DNA from: a virus
Length of the DNA stretch: 47,273 nucleotides
Strand: one strand, 5' to 3'
IMG/VR virus record: IMGVR_UViG_3300006737_000053
Span: 1 to 47,273 of that record
In this document: piece by piece, positions 37,238 through 46,192 of the stretch
How positions within the stretch are numbered: the first letter of the stretch is position 1
Layout of the letters: each line of letters opens with the position of its first letter
Notes under the pieces: generated by a model
Told to the model about the DNA's origin: nothing
Databases searched by the model: none
Seen by the model: only the letters and a program-made list of their open reading frames with translations
Made by a program: the position numbers and the translations under genes

Positions 37238-37518
37238 TTTCTAGACATCCACGCTTGCATACCGTAGTAAGCACCAATAATACCAGCCAGCGCAACAAAC
37301 AGGGTTGATATGAGGCCCGACAAGGCTTGGATTCTAGAGTCAGGAATTAATCCTGATAGCAGCACACAAGCCAATAAAACCATGACTACAAAACTAGCAA
37401 CGGTAATCCGGCTTTGGATGGTAGCCTTTTGATGTTGATCGGCAACCTGCACTTCTTCGGCACTAATGATCCCGTCACCATCACGGTCCATTTCTTTTTC
37501 AAATTTTATGGCATTCAT
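37234..37518 (-). CDS. Membrane protein with a canonical EF-hand, holin-like
   Basis: A 94-residue protein. Residues 11-22 form a textbook EF-hand calcium loop, D-x-D-x-D-G-x-I-x-x-x-E ('DRDGDGIISAEE'), followed by two membrane segments (about 39-60 and 66-87, the second 'ALSGLISTLFVALAGIIGAYYG'). It lies directly before the endolysin gene with a four-base overlap, the usual place for a holin or holin regulator. Calcium sensing is suggested by the motif only. It overlaps the basic protein gene by four bases too. Confidence 0.75.
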   Translation of the reverse strand: MNAIKFEKEMDRDGDGIISAEEVQVADQHQKATIQSRITVASFVVMVLLACVLLSGLIPDSRIQALSGLISTLFVALAGIIGAYYGMQAWMSRK

Positions 37519-37703
37519 GCTCTACTCTTTTTTATAGGTTTTTTAGCGGTTTTTGCCGATTGTATAAACGCCTTTTTTGTAGGAGCACCTGGACTTCCTA
37601 CTTTACGAGTTGGCTCTACTTTTCTTCCAGCAGCTTTTTGAGCAGCCTGTCTTTTTTGTTTTGCATTAATATTAGCATATAATCCTCTTTTAACTGGTGC
37701 CAT
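37515..37703 (-). CDS. Small basic 'RGLYANINAKQKR' protein (62 aa)
   Basis: A 62-residue basic protein, MAPVKRGLYANINAKQKRQAAQKAAGRKVEPTRKVGSPGAPTKKAFIQSAKTAKKPIKKSRA. The N-terminus 'RGLYANI(N/H)AK' and 'GSPGAPT' mark a small family I have seen repeatedly in marine and environmental phages, function unknown. The ATG at 37703 is chosen with AAAGGATAAG upstream. Its charge suggests nucleic-acid or membrane-surface binding. It sits inside the lysis cassette. Confidence 0.7.
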   Translation of the reverse strand: MAPVKRGLYANINAKQKRQAAQKAAGRKVEPTRKVGSPGAPTKKAFIQSAKTAKKPIKKSRA

Positions 37704-37704
37704 T

Positions 37705-37890
37705 TTACTTATCCTTTCCATTGTTAATACGATCTCTAAGTGAATTTACCAGCGTAAATAAAACCTCTATTTTCTTCTGAGCTTCCGCTAATAAAACGTG
37801 GTTCCTGACTAGGGCAAAAACGATTGATCCTAACACGGCGAAAACTCCAAGGAAAACATTGATCCATTCAGTGATGCTTACCTCGTCCAT
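37705..37890 (-). CDS. Small single-pass membrane protein in the lysis cassette (61 aa)
   Basis: A 61-residue protein, MDEVSITEWINVFLGVFAVLGSIVFALVRNHVLLAEAQKKIEVLFTLVNSLRDRINNGKDK. Residues 9-29 form one membrane segment, followed by a long amphipathic helix with coiled-coil spacing. This layout fits an Rz-like spanin or a holin accessory protein. AGGAAATGAA precedes the ATG, one base past the stop of the 3TM-type holin gene. The exact role is open. Confidence 0.68.
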   Translation of the reverse strand: MDEVSITEWINVFLGVFAVLGSIVFALVRNHVLLAEAQKKIEVLFTLVNSLRDRINNGKDK

Positions 37891-37891
37891 T

Positions 37892-38338
37892 TCATTTCCT
37901 GAACATCCTACTCCCAAAATAAAATGAAATAATGCTGGCTAGAATAGGACTATCCACTTCATCATTCCAAATGAGAGGCAAAGCATCTGCCACGACAAGA
38001 CCTTGAGACAGAGCATTCCACAAACAAACACCTTTAATCCCTAAATAAGTAAGTAAAAACAAGTAACTTATTGTGGGCCTTACTGATGCTCTGTACGCAC
38101 CAATCCACCCATCGTTTTTCTCAGTGCTTGCCTGTTGATAAAGGGCAACTGTCTCAGCCGATAGAGCTTGCACCTCTGCCTTGTCACGTTCAAACTCAGC
38201 CGTAATTCTGGTCAATTCGGCTTGCTTGTCCATCAACGCCAACTCGTGCCTATTACTTTCTTTCTCTTTAAAAAAGTCCAAAATAGACGGCAGGAAACTG
38301 GTTCCGAACCCAATTAGGCTTCCGATAATAGTTAACAC
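37892..38338 (-). CDS. Holin-like 3TM-superfamily membrane protein
   Basis: A 148-residue membrane protein resembling the 'holin of 3TMs' family. The N-terminus is a hydrophobic stretch ('LTIIGSLIGFGTSFLPSILDFF'), then a charged coiled coil (residues about 25-70, 'KESNRHELALMDKQAELTRITAEF'), then 'WIGAYRASVRPTISYLFLLTYLGIKG', the family's hallmark, and a last hydrophobic helix. It starts at GTG 38338 with GGAG upstream. Together with the endolysin and EF-hand protein it forms the lysis cassette, where it would permeabilise the inner membrane. Confidence 0.8.
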   Translation of the reverse strand: MLTIIGSLIGFGTSFLPSILDFFKEKESNRHELALMDKQAELTRITAEFERDKAEVQALSAETVALYQQASTEKNDGWIGAYRASVRPTISYLFLLTYLGIKGVCLWNALSQGLVVADALPLIWNDEVDSPILASIISFYFGSRMFRK

Positions 38339-38340
38339 CG

Positions 38341-38469
38341 TTAAGCTCCGTTAAAAGCAGAAATTAGTAAAGCAATTACAATAAACGTACTAACAAAAAG
38401 TATACCTAGTTGAACGATAATAGGTTGTTTTCCTACCCACGTTTGAATTTTATCTAATAATTTAGGCAT
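38341..38469 (-). CDS. Tiny single-pass membrane protein (42 aa)
   Basis: A 42-residue frame: MPKLLDKIQTWVGKQPIIVQ and then LGILFVSTFIVIALLISAFNGA. The last 25 residues form one membrane segment preceded by an amphipathic start. GAGGACT lies eight bases before the ATG, and it fills the space between the 710-aa gene and the holin-like gene with two-base spacing. It belongs to the lysis cassette by position; a small holin or antiholin is possible. Confidence 0.65.
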   Translation of the reverse strand: MPKLLDKIQTWVGKQPIIVQLGILFVSTFIVIALLISAFNGA

Positions 38470-38471
38470 AA

Positions 38472-40604
38472 TTAGTCCTCTGTATTAAACATTTTTTTGT
38501 TAAGTTCATTTAATGATAATGAAGCATCATTGTCATTTTCCTGATTATTAGAAGAAGGTGTTTGTATTGTTTCTTCTTGTATTCTTTCAAAATCTTCATT
38601 AACTGGATTTGACTTAGACGGTTCAATTACTTTTTGAGTAGTGCCATAAGCAGTAACTGCACCTGTTGAAATACCGCCTCCTAAATCTTCAAAACCTTTG
38701 CCTACTACTTTTTTGAGAGCTTTATTAACGAGCGTTGTTAACGTAGCTAAACTTTCAGGACTACCGTCTGATAACAATTCAGAAATTCGTAATGCAACTT
38801 GATCTTGAAAAGCATCAGTTTCTGAATCACTCGTAAAAAGTTTTGATACTTTTGATAATAAACTATCTGGGCCAGTAATAATTTTTTTTAATTGTTTAGA
38901 TTCTGTGGTTTTATCAAAATCTTTTATTTTTTGTTGTCGTGGTGCTGTAGGTGATCCCCCCATAGCTCTCATGCCTCTTTGATAAAGTTCTGATTCCAAC
39001 ATCATTACTTTTTCAAAAATATCTGCCTTTATCACATCGTCACCAAATAAAAGTCTTATTTTTTCTCTAGTTAAAACACCACCTTTACCACCTGTTCCAC
39101 CGCCTAGCATTTTAGCAATGTTTGTAGCTCCATCTGGTTTTAAAATTTTTTCTTGAAGTAAATCTACTACACCAAGAACTGCCATTTGTCTTTCAGCGTT
39201 GGAATTAAATCTATTTAATTGTTTTTCTAATTGTTTTGTTGATGATTTATTCCACATTCGTCTTAACGTATTTCCTGCATCAATTAAACTTATTCTATCA
39301 CTATATACGGCACGAGCCTCTGCATATTCTGGAACAATTTTATCTATTTCATCTAAAAATTCATTTTTAGCATTGTTAATTACTCTACCTTTGTTACTCA
39401 TTTTTCCATCTTTAATTTGAGCACTAACAACATCATCAATACCTCTTTTTACATTATTTGCAACTTCTACTGATATTGCAGTAATATCTCCAGAGTTAGA
39501 TTTTATAATTTTATCTTGCAAAGATATAAGTTCTGTTACATCTCCACCTTCATCTTCTACAAGTTGAATAGCATTTTTTAATGCTTTTTTAAAAGCAGGT
39601 CTTTTAAAAAAATCTAATACTTTTTTATCAGTAATTCTTCTTGGAGTTTTAGGATCTCCCTTTACATAAAAAGACCTTCTGTACAATGGTTTTGATTGTT
39701 CAATCATTTCTTTATTAAGTTTTTCGGTAATTTCAAAAAAACCTTCACTTAACATTTCTGGATTAATATCTGTTAATCTTTGAGTAATTCTTGTTTGACT
39801 GTCTAGTGTATCATCTATTGCATCTTTAAGCATAGGACTAGCATCATCAAAACCTTTAGTTATAATAGTATCGGATTGCTCTGTTAATGGATTAGTAGCA
39901 AGTCCAGGAATAACAGGAACACCCATTGCTTGTTTTTGTTTAATATCTGTTACAACTTCTTCTACGGTTTCATTAGGAAAATTCTTAGCAAGTTGTTCTC
40001 CTGCTACATCATCAACAACATTAGGTTTTTTAAATAATCTTTTACCTACATTTGCTATTTTTTGTATTACGGGAGGAGCTACAGCGCCAGCAACAGATCC
40101 TAAAGCACCTCCAAATCTTCTAGCTTGTTTTCTAATTTCTTCTCGTTCTTCATCCGTTACATTATCAGCGGCTTCTGAATAATAACCAGCAATATCACCG
40201 CCCACATAACCACCGCCAAATCCTGCACCAGCTCGTTTTGCTGCTCTCATGCCTTTACCCGTAAAACCGCCTGGACCTCTAAGTACCTTTGCAACTTTTC
40301 CTAAAGTTCCTCCTGCGCGTGCTACATTTGCTGCAGCTCCAGCTTGTCCTCCTGGCAAAAACATTAAAGGTATGGCTGATGCTAAAGCACCAGTAACGTC
40401 TGCGGCTAATGCTGTTTTTTCAAATTGTGATTCGTAATTTTGCATTTCTTTAGAAATATCGGCTAATTCTTCGGCTTTTGTTCTTCCAGAAATTAAAGAT
40501 CTCAAATATGCTTCGGCATGAACACTACTTCTAAAAGATGCACCTTTGCCTAATTGTCTAAGTATTCCATAATCAAATTGGCTTCTTTTTGGAGAATCTG
40601 CCAT
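38472..40604 (-). CDS. Large internal-virion-type protein (710 aa)
   Basis: A 710-residue protein, likely part of the DNA-ejection apparatus. Residues about 60-160 include Ala/Gly-rich hydrophobic segments ('VTGALASAIPLMFLPGGQAGAAANVARAGG', 'AGAGFGGGYVGGDIAGYY', 'FGGALGSVAGAVAPPVIQKIA') compatible with membrane insertion. The rest is mainly helical and charged. No enzyme motif is visible. It follows a 696-aa protein by three bases and is last of four large proteins, a layout like podovirus internal virion genes. Assignment rests on position and composition. Confidence 0.72.
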   Translation of the reverse strand: MADSPKRSQFDYGILRQLGKGASFRSSVHAEAYLRSLISGRTKAEELADISKEMQNYESQFEKTALAADVTGALASAIPLMFLPGGQAGAAANVARAGGTLGKVAKVLRGPGGFTGKGMRAAKRAGAGFGGGYVGGDIAGYYSEAADNVTDEEREEIRKQARRFGGALGSVAGAVAPPVIQKIANVGKRLFKKPNVVDDVAGEQLAKNFPNETVEEVVTDIKQKQAMGVPVIPGLATNPLTEQSDTIITKGFDDASPMLKDAIDDTLDSQTRITQRLTDINPEMLSEGFFEITEKLNKEMIEQSKPLYRRSFYVKGDPKTPRRITDKKVLDFFKRPAFKKALKNAIQLVEDEGGDVTELISLQDKIIKSNSGDITAISVEVANNVKRGIDDVVSAQIKDGKMSNKGRVINNAKNEFLDEIDKIVPEYAEARAVYSDRISLIDAGNTLRRMWNKSSTKQLEKQLNRFNSNAERQMAVLGVVDLLQEKILKPDGATNIAKMLGGGTGGKGGVLTREKIRLLFGDDVIKADIFEKVMMLESELYQRGMRAMGGSPTAPRQQKIKDFDKTTESKQLKKIITGPDSLLSKVSKLFTSDSETDAFQDQVALRISELLSDGSPESLATLTTLVNKALKKVVGKGFEDLGGGISTGAVTAYGTTQKVIEPSKSNPVNEDFERIQEETIQTPSSNNQENDNDASLSLNELNKKMFNTED

Positions 40605-40607
40605 TTT

Positions 40608-42698
40608 TTAATCCTTTGATTTAGGTGTTAGTGATTGATATTCACCTGAATTAATTTGCGCTAATCTTTTTATTCTTAAATTTTCTTTAGCTTTTACTTC
40701 TCGTATAACTCTATCAATTAATCGTGCTCTTTCTTCCGCGCTATCTATAGTACCCGCACCAAAAACTTCAAAAAATACTTCTCTTTCACTATCAGACAAT
40801 TGAGCACCAAATGTAGCTTTTAATTGAGATATGGAAAATTCTTTAAGAACTTGTCTTACTTCTCTAGTAGCTAATTGTTGTTCAGTAAGTGTTCCTCCTT
40901 CTAGTCCAATTCTTTCAAGTGCTGAATCAAGATCTGTATAACCTCCTGCTCTTTCATTAACTTTTTTTACATATGCTAATTTTTTTAATCCTTCTTCAAA
41001 TGCAAGCAAAGAATCTTCATCTTTAATTTTTTGAGCTAATGCACCACTAGATAATTGAGACTGTGCAAATTTTTCTTTTCCTGTTTTAAGAAAAAGTTCC
41101 ATTGCTTTTTGATTATTTTTACTTAAAGACTCAAAAACTTTTAACATATATTCTCTATAAGATTTAGCTTGAGAAGATTGTTTATCTTCAATTCTATTAT
41201 ATTTAGCTTGTGCTTGTGCCATTTTAGTTTTAGCTAAACTAAGTTCTAAGTCTTGTGCTTTAGTTTCAGCTTTTCTACTGTCTTTAGCAAAATCTGCTAA
41301 TACTGTAGGAACATTTTCTAAAAATCCAAATGATTTAGATTTAGTGGGTTGAGCAAATGCTGAAGCCAAACGAAAATATAATTCTGCTTTATCTGGACCT
41401 TTTTCTCTTTTAGCAACAATGTTTTTTATTAAATCGTTAAAATCACTTTGTTCTTGTGTAAAAGCAGTTTGAGCTGCAAGACGTTGATCAGTTAAACTTT
41501 TATCAAGAGTAGGAGCGGCATCTAACAATAAACCAACCATTTGTTTTGTATCTTGATAATTTGGAACTGTTTCAATTTTTTCTTCTACAATTGTCTCAGT
41601 ACCATCGCTTAAACCAACATCAGACGTTACTCCTATAGCATCTTTTTCACTTACTCCAAAAGGTGCGTATCCTCCACCAAGTTGATACCCTTTAACCTCA
41701 CCGCCTCTGTTGTACCAACTACGTCCTTCTTCTCTTCCGTAATCGACAAAGTGCTCTTTAGCTATGTTAGCTAAAAACGCTGGCCTGTCTGGTCCTGGCA
41801 ATACTCCCGCTGCATCAGCAACCCTATTAGCGTGAGCATATACATCTTGATTTCTACCCAAATAGTTTGCCCACGTTGGTTGTGCGTTACTGCCTAATGA
41901 CATTGGATCAATATTTCTTGCCTCAGCATCTGAGTAACCAGTAGTAGGCAATGGGTTATTTAAATTAGCGTTAATGATATCTTGTTGATTTGCAAAATCT
42001 AAAAATGTTTGCGATACTTCTCCATCTACTACTGGAGGGTTGTCAGGATCATAATATGCTTGATCTGTTGTCATAATTGTACCAGTGAATGGTGGATTTG
42101 GATTAACAACAGTTGGGTTTCTCTCAATAAACGGTGCTGATGGGTCAATAGGATTAGTAGGAGAAACCATACTACTGTCATTAAAATCAGGATTTCTTAA
42201 AATGTTGCCGTAGTAATTACCAATTTGATCTGACACCAATTGATTGCCAGTATTCCTAATTCCTAAATCAGCAAATTCATTTTCATACTGTCTTAAAAAT
42301 TGTTGTCTTTGGGCATCGCTAAGAGGATCACTACCAATCCTATTTATTGTAGCTAGTTCTCCATCTCCAACAGGATCTCGACCTAAATACATTTGAAACA
42401 TATCTTCGTATGTTTGAGGCTGTTGTTGTGTAGGTGTTGTGCGAAATTGAGCACTTTCATACATAGGTCTGTTGCTCAAACGAAATTGATATTGATCTTG
42501 ATAATCATCGAATGCAGCTTGCTTTGCAGGATCAAACGTAACGGTTCCTGGAGTCGTGCCGATCACTTCTCCAAATGTTTCAGAACTTTCGTCTTCATCA
42601 ATGATGTCAACGTCTGGCCCTGTTTCTCCTGCATATTGAGCCATAGTAGGAGTGGCTAAACCATACTGTCTCATCAACCTGTTTAGATTATAACCCAT
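40608..42698 (-). CDS. Large virion protein (696 aa)
   Basis: A 696-residue protein, MGYNLNRLMRQYGLATPTMAQYAG onwards. The first 330 residues are Asn/Pro/Tyr-rich with 'YLGRDPVGDGELATINRIG', a DUF4214-like short repeat also seen near 'YLGRNQDVYAHANRVADAAG'. Around 333 is 'WYNRGGEVKGYQLGGGYAPFG', a Gly motif shared with other proteins here. The C-terminal 320 residues are helical and charged. AAGGATTAAACT precedes the ATG. Part of the four-gene large virion set; ejection or tail role inferred. Confidence 0.7.
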   Translation of the reverse strand: MGYNLNRLMRQYGLATPTMAQYAGETGPDVDIIDEDESSETFGEVIGTTPGTVTFDPAKQAAFDDYQDQYQFRLSNRPMYESAQFRTTPTQQQPQTYEDMFQMYLGRDPVGDGELATINRIGSDPLSDAQRQQFLRQYENEFADLGIRNTGNQLVSDQIGNYYGNILRNPDFNDSSMVSPTNPIDPSAPFIERNPTVVNPNPPFTGTIMTTDQAYYDPDNPPVVDGEVSQTFLDFANQQDIINANLNNPLPTTGYSDAEARNIDPMSLGSNAQPTWANYLGRNQDVYAHANRVADAAGVLPGPDRPAFLANIAKEHFVDYGREEGRSWYNRGGEVKGYQLGGGYAPFGVSEKDAIGVTSDVGLSDGTETIVEEKIETVPNYQDTKQMVGLLLDAAPTLDKSLTDQRLAAQTAFTQEQSDFNDLIKNIVAKREKGPDKAELYFRLASAFAQPTKSKSFGFLENVPTVLADFAKDSRKAETKAQDLELSLAKTKMAQAQAKYNRIEDKQSSQAKSYREYMLKVFESLSKNNQKAMELFLKTGKEKFAQSQLSSGALAQKIKDEDSLLAFEEGLKKLAYVKKVNERAGGYTDLDSALERIGLEGGTLTEQQLATREVRQVLKEFSISQLKATFGAQLSDSEREVFFEVFGAGTIDSAEERARLIDRVIREVKAKENLRIKRLAQINSGEYQSLTPKSKD

Positions 42699-42708
42699 AG
42701 TTTAATCC

Positions 42709-43773
42709 TTACGCTGGTTTGTTAGCTAAATTTTGTAGACCTTTATAAGTAGCAAGACCTGCGGCTATTTGTGATAGTGGACTTGGGGAATATGTAGCAC
42801 CCTCTGACGTTCCGCTTTGAGTGGTTCTCGATGGCGTTATAGGAGCCAAGCCTCTTAATTGCGTGCTTAAAAAATCTGCCTGTTGCATGGGATACATTTG
42901 TTGATCTAAAAATTCTTTTTCTGCTGCACTTAATTGCTGTTGCATTTGAGCTTGTTGTGCTTGCCCTGCAGCTTCCAAAGCGGCTGTATCGGTATATCCA
43001 AGTGCTTGTCTCTGAGCACCAAGATTAGACAAGTTATTTAATGCGCCTAACTGTCTAGCTAAATCTGATTCTTGTATCTGAGCTATTGTTTGACCAAGAC
43101 CGGCTTGTCTTGCCATGTCTGCCTGTGCAGCCCCCATTGCCTGTTGATAACCCGTGTTTAACAAGTTAGCTTGAGCATTTTGTAGACTTTCTTGCTCATC
43201 ACGCAGTGCTCTAGAACCAAAATCACCCATGCGACTAGAGCCAAATTGACCAGCTTTAATAAAAGCATCTGAAACAGCAGGTAATAAATTTTCAGATAAA
43301 TTTCTAGCACTTCTTTCTGCCATTTTATTCATCACGTTAGTAGTGTATGGGTTCATATAACTAGTAATATTGTCATATGATGTGTCATCTGCTTTGTCAA
43401 AAAATGGTTTAGCTTTTGCTTGAGCCGTATTTGTAGTCATCATTGCTGGGTTTTGCATATTGGTTGGAAGCATACTAGTCGGTGTGTCAGGCAATGGTGC
43501 TAACCCTGCTACTGCTCTTAATCCTGCCTGTGAGGCGTTTAAATCGTTTAGATATGATCCTTGAGCACCTTGCACTGCCGTGTATGCCTGTTGTTGTAAA
43601 GGGGATAAATCTGCAACTGTTGGTAATTCATAGCTTTCAAATGGACGGTTTGCTAAATTTTGAGACAGTTGCACCTGATTAAAGATTGCATCTTGCATCC
43701 ATTTTGGAGTTTCACTTGTACTGGTGCTATAACTTGTAGCTGTTTGTGGCGAACCTTGAAATAAACTAGCCAT
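42709..43773 (-). CDS. Gln/Ala-rich virion protein (354 aa)
   Basis: A 354-residue protein, MASLFQGSPQTATSYSTSTSETPKWMQDAIFNQVQLSQNLANRPFESYELP onwards. I recognise this style ('LSPLQQQAYTAVQGAQGSYLNDL', 'SYMNPYTTNVMNKMAERSARNLSENLLPAVSDAFIKAGQFGSSRMG') from conserved proteins next to internal-virion genes of marine phages. The body is Gln/Ala-rich coiled coil. It starts in a TAATG overlap with the 657-aa gene with GAGGAG upstream. An internal virion or tail-assembly role is likely but not demonstrated. Confidence 0.74.
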   Translation of the reverse strand: MASLFQGSPQTATSYSTSTSETPKWMQDAIFNQVQLSQNLANRPFESYELPTVADLSPLQQQAYTAVQGAQGSYLNDLNASQAGLRAVAGLAPLPDTPTSMLPTNMQNPAMMTTNTAQAKAKPFFDKADDTSYDNITSYMNPYTTNVMNKMAERSARNLSENLLPAVSDAFIKAGQFGSSRMGDFGSRALRDEQESLQNAQANLLNTGYQQAMGAAQADMARQAGLGQTIAQIQESDLARQLGALNNLSNLGAQRQALGYTDTAALEAAGQAQQAQMQQQLSAAEKEFLDQQMYPMQQADFLSTQLRGLAPITPSRTTQSGTSEGATYSPSPLSQIAAGLATYKGLQNLANKPA

Positions 43774-45746
43774 TACGCACTCCTCTTCATATATTCAAGT
43801 GGTGACTTAGCATCTGGGCTAAATCGACCATCTGCCAGAGCTTTTCCTTTATGAGATCTTAAATTTTTTCTCATGTCGTTTAACATTTTAGCCCCTGCTT
43901 TATTTGACCCGTTCCCCAACATTGACACTGACTCAGCATCTATAACAAACTCGCCGTCTGACAGTCTAGCATTTATTAAATCAGCGCGACCATCTCCAGA
44001 CCCCGTAGCATATCCTGGAATTGCACTAAGACCGCCTCTTGCATATCGTTGTGATGCAAATGATTGTACATAACTTGGTTGTTGGTCAAACATACCACTA
44101 TTTGCTTCAGATCTAAACTTAGGATTAGTAATAAACTCAGTAACACTTGTTCCTTTAGAGTTAGCCATTGCTTGAATTTTATTCCAATCCCAAGTAGCTA
44201 AATTTCGATTAAAATATTCTTCTTGTTCTGGAGTAAATTGAGGCATTTCTACACCACTACCGCTACCGCCATCCATTGATGCCAACAGAGCAACAATCCC
44301 TCCTACTTTAGCAGTGTCAGAACCAATTACGTTAGACAGTCTAGATAAAATTCCTTGTGAATCACCTACATTTTCACCACCCATTAGCTCACTGTCACTG
44401 TAACTTGCCATTGATGGATTAGGTGAATTTACAGCATCCATATCATTTACTAGTGATGATGCATTATTGTTATTGTTAACTGATTGAGGATTAGTTCCTG
44501 CAAATTGATTTTCTTGACGTATGATTTCACCCACAGAAGGAGCACTTTGACTCATTGCATACGCCCCTTGAGGGTTATTACTAGGAAGTCCTCTCTGTCC
44601 ACCACTACCTATATCCATGTAATCATCTTGTGGGAAAAGCTCTAATGGATTAGGACCACCCATTAGCTCATTATCACTGTAACTTGCCATTGATGGATTA
44701 GGTGCCATAAAGTCATATGTGTTTGTATCTACAAACGTATCCGCAACAGGAAGACCTTGCTCACTAAACACGGCATCTGATATTCCTGAATAGGGAGTAG
44801 TATCTGTTGAAAAGCCTTGTGTTATAGGACTTGTAAAATTACTTACAGCGTTTGTCATTGGGCTAAATGTATTTTTTAATGAGTTTACTACTGACTTACT
44901 TGCATTTTCAATTTGAGGTTTGAACATAGAACCTGCCGCACCTAACATGGCACCTTGAGCTATATTACCGCCTCTAATCGCAGACGTTAACGCCCCAGTT
45001 CCTGCCCCAACAAGTAAATTAGCTGTTGGTTCACTTATGTTAGCAAACGCACCTAAAGATTCACTTAGACCTGAAGCAGCCCCACCAATACCACCTGTCA
45101 ACGCACCCAATAAAGGATCACCACCCGTAACAAATGAAGTTGCACCACCTAAAAGTGCTCCACCAGCCACAGCTGCAGCCGTACCTGTTCCAAGTCCAAT
45201 TGCTGTTCCAATAGCTGTTCCAAGTCCTGGAGCAACAATACTTAAAGCGATTGGCAATGCCACTCTTATTATATTTTTAAGACCTTTATATTCTTGCAAG
45301 CCTGTGTTTGGATTGACAGTGCCTTGACCACCCATCCTTCTGAGAACTTCAGCCTCTCTAGGATTAATGTGGGCAAGCATAGTGTCTCCACCTTGACCCA
45401 TGCGTCCTAGTTGTTTACCTGCAACTCTAAGACCACCTCGTGAGTAACCCTCTTGAACGAGACTGTCTTGCAAGCCATACAAAACAATCAACAAACTTAT
45501 AATGATAGTTTTATCAAACTCTGGGGGAAACATACCCTCATCAATTAGACCGTCTGCTATTGCTGCTTGACGAATTTCTGCATACTTACGAGGGTCTTCT
45601 ATGATCATTTCTAACATTCTTATTGCTTCAACTAAGTCTTCAGCAACAATATTAGTGTTAGCCATTTGCCTTTTTATTTGATCAATAGAAGTCTGATAGG
45701 ACGGATCAGAAACCGCAATTTTCATTATTTCTTCTTTAATGCTCAT
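43773..45746 (-). CDS. Large virion protein with glycine-zipper segment (657 aa)
   Basis: A 657-residue protein. Residues 103-152 ('SRGGLRVAGKQLGRMGQGG' then 'DTMLAHINPREAEVLRRMGG') are a motif common in marine phage virion proteins. Residues about 160-270 are Gly/Ala/Ile-rich with glycine-zipper character ('GLGTAIGTAIGLGTGTAAAV'), suggesting membrane insertion on infection. The middle is Asn/Ser-rich with a duplicated 'NPSMASYSD(N/S)ELMGG'. The end ('INARLSDGEFVIDAESVSML', 'KAGAKMLNDMRKNLRSHKG') is another widespread phage C-terminus. Start ATG 45746 has GAGGG upstream and overlaps the GNAT-like gene (ATGA). Confidence 0.74.
   Translation of the reverse strand: MSIKEEIMKIAVSDPSYQTSIDQIKRQMANTNIVAEDLVEAIRMLEMIIEDPRKYAEIRQAAIADGLIDEGMFPPEFDKTIIISLLIVLYGLQDSLVQEGYSRGGLRVAGKQLGRMGQGGDTMLAHINPREAEVLRRMGGQGTVNPNTGLQEYKGLKNIIRVALPIALSIVAPGLGTAIGTAIGLGTGTAAAVAGGALLGGATSFVTGGDPLLGALTGGIGGAASGLSESLGAFANISEPTANLLVGAGTGALTSAIRGGNIAQGAMLGAAGSMFKPQIENASKSVVNSLKNTFSPMTNAVSNFTSPITQGFSTDTTPYSGISDAVFSEQGLPVADTFVDTNTYDFMAPNPSMASYSDNELMGGPNPLELFPQDDYMDIGSGGQRGLPSNNPQGAYAMSQSAPSVGEIIRQENQFAGTNPQSVNNNNNASSLVNDMDAVNSPNPSMASYSDSELMGGENVGDSQGILSRLSNVIGSDTAKVGGIVALLASMDGGSGSGVEMPQFTPEQEEYFNRNLATWDWNKIQAMANSKGTSVTEFITNPKFRSEANSGMFDQQPSYVQSFASQRYARGGLSAIPGYATGSGDGRADLINARLSDGEFVIDAESVSMLGNGSNKAGAKMLNDMRKNLRSHKGKALADGRFSPDAKSPLEYMKRSA
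44376..44425 (-). repeat. 50-bp direct repeat, copy A (in the 657-aa gene)
   Basis: This 50-bp segment recurs at 44655-44704 with only two differences. Both copies are in frame and encode 'NPSMASYSD(N/S)ELMGG'. Such close identity within one gene points to a recent duplication or gene conversion, and makes the gene prone to in-frame deletion of the 279 bp between copies. Confidence 0.85.
44655..44704 (-). repeat. 50-bp direct repeat, copy B (in the 657-aa gene)
   Basis: Second copy of the segment at 44376-44425, 48 of 50 bases identical, 279 bp away centre to centre, a multiple of three. It encodes 'NPSMASYSDNELMGG', and the other copy differs by Asn to Ser. Confidence 0.85.
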
Positions 45747-46192
45747 TTCGCCCTCGCATTTGACCATGCATGGTTAATGTACTCATCGCGCAATAACCCA
45801 AAAATATTTAAATCTTCGTCATTTTCATAAGCACATCTCATCACACCCTCGTGCTTAAATCCTAACTTATTTACAAACTTTTTAGAAGATGAATTACTAT
45901 CCCCTACTAATGCTGTAGCTCTTACAGCCTCTAATATCTTAAAAACATAAGTAAAAATAGCATTATACATTTTTACTGTTTCTTTTGGTGCTGACCAATA
46001 ACCCTCTTTTGCTACAAAATTCATATCAATATTTCGTTTAGTAAAATTACTAAAAATAGCTACACAAACAAATTCACCTTTATCATCTACAGCCGACATA
46101 GCCCTAAAAAACTCAGGATTACCCTTTACGCCTAACCGATCTCTGGCCCATTTTTCAGCCTCTTCTTCTCTACTAAATCCAATAAACTTCAT
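45743..46192 (-). CDS. GNAT-fold acetyltransferase-like protein
   Basis: A 149-residue protein with a GNAT-like layout. 'FVCVAIFSNFTKRNIDMNFVAKEG' covers the central strands; 'AVRATALVGDSNSSSKKFVNKLGFKHEGVMR' matches the acetyl-CoA-binding C-terminal motif (Asn-Ser followed by LGFKxEG). T7-like phages carry related GNAT-fold proteins beside their internal-virion genes, so it may be structural or assembly-related rather than enzymatic. It overlaps neighbours by four bases on both sides (ATGA). The substrate is unknown. Confidence 0.78.
   Translation of the reverse strand: MKFIGFSREEEAEKWARDRLGVKGNPEFFRAMSAVDDKGEFVCVAIFSNFTKRNIDMNFVAKEGYWSAPKETVKMYNAIFTYVFKILEAVRATALVGDSNSSSKKFVNKLGFKHEGVMRCAYENDEDLNIFGLLRDEYINHAWSNARAK

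Noticed and set aside
45037-45327. Plus-strand open frame opposite the 657-aa virion gene
   Set aside because: It is antisense to the Gly/Ala-rich segment and its Pro/Ala composition is the expected complement; no start signals.
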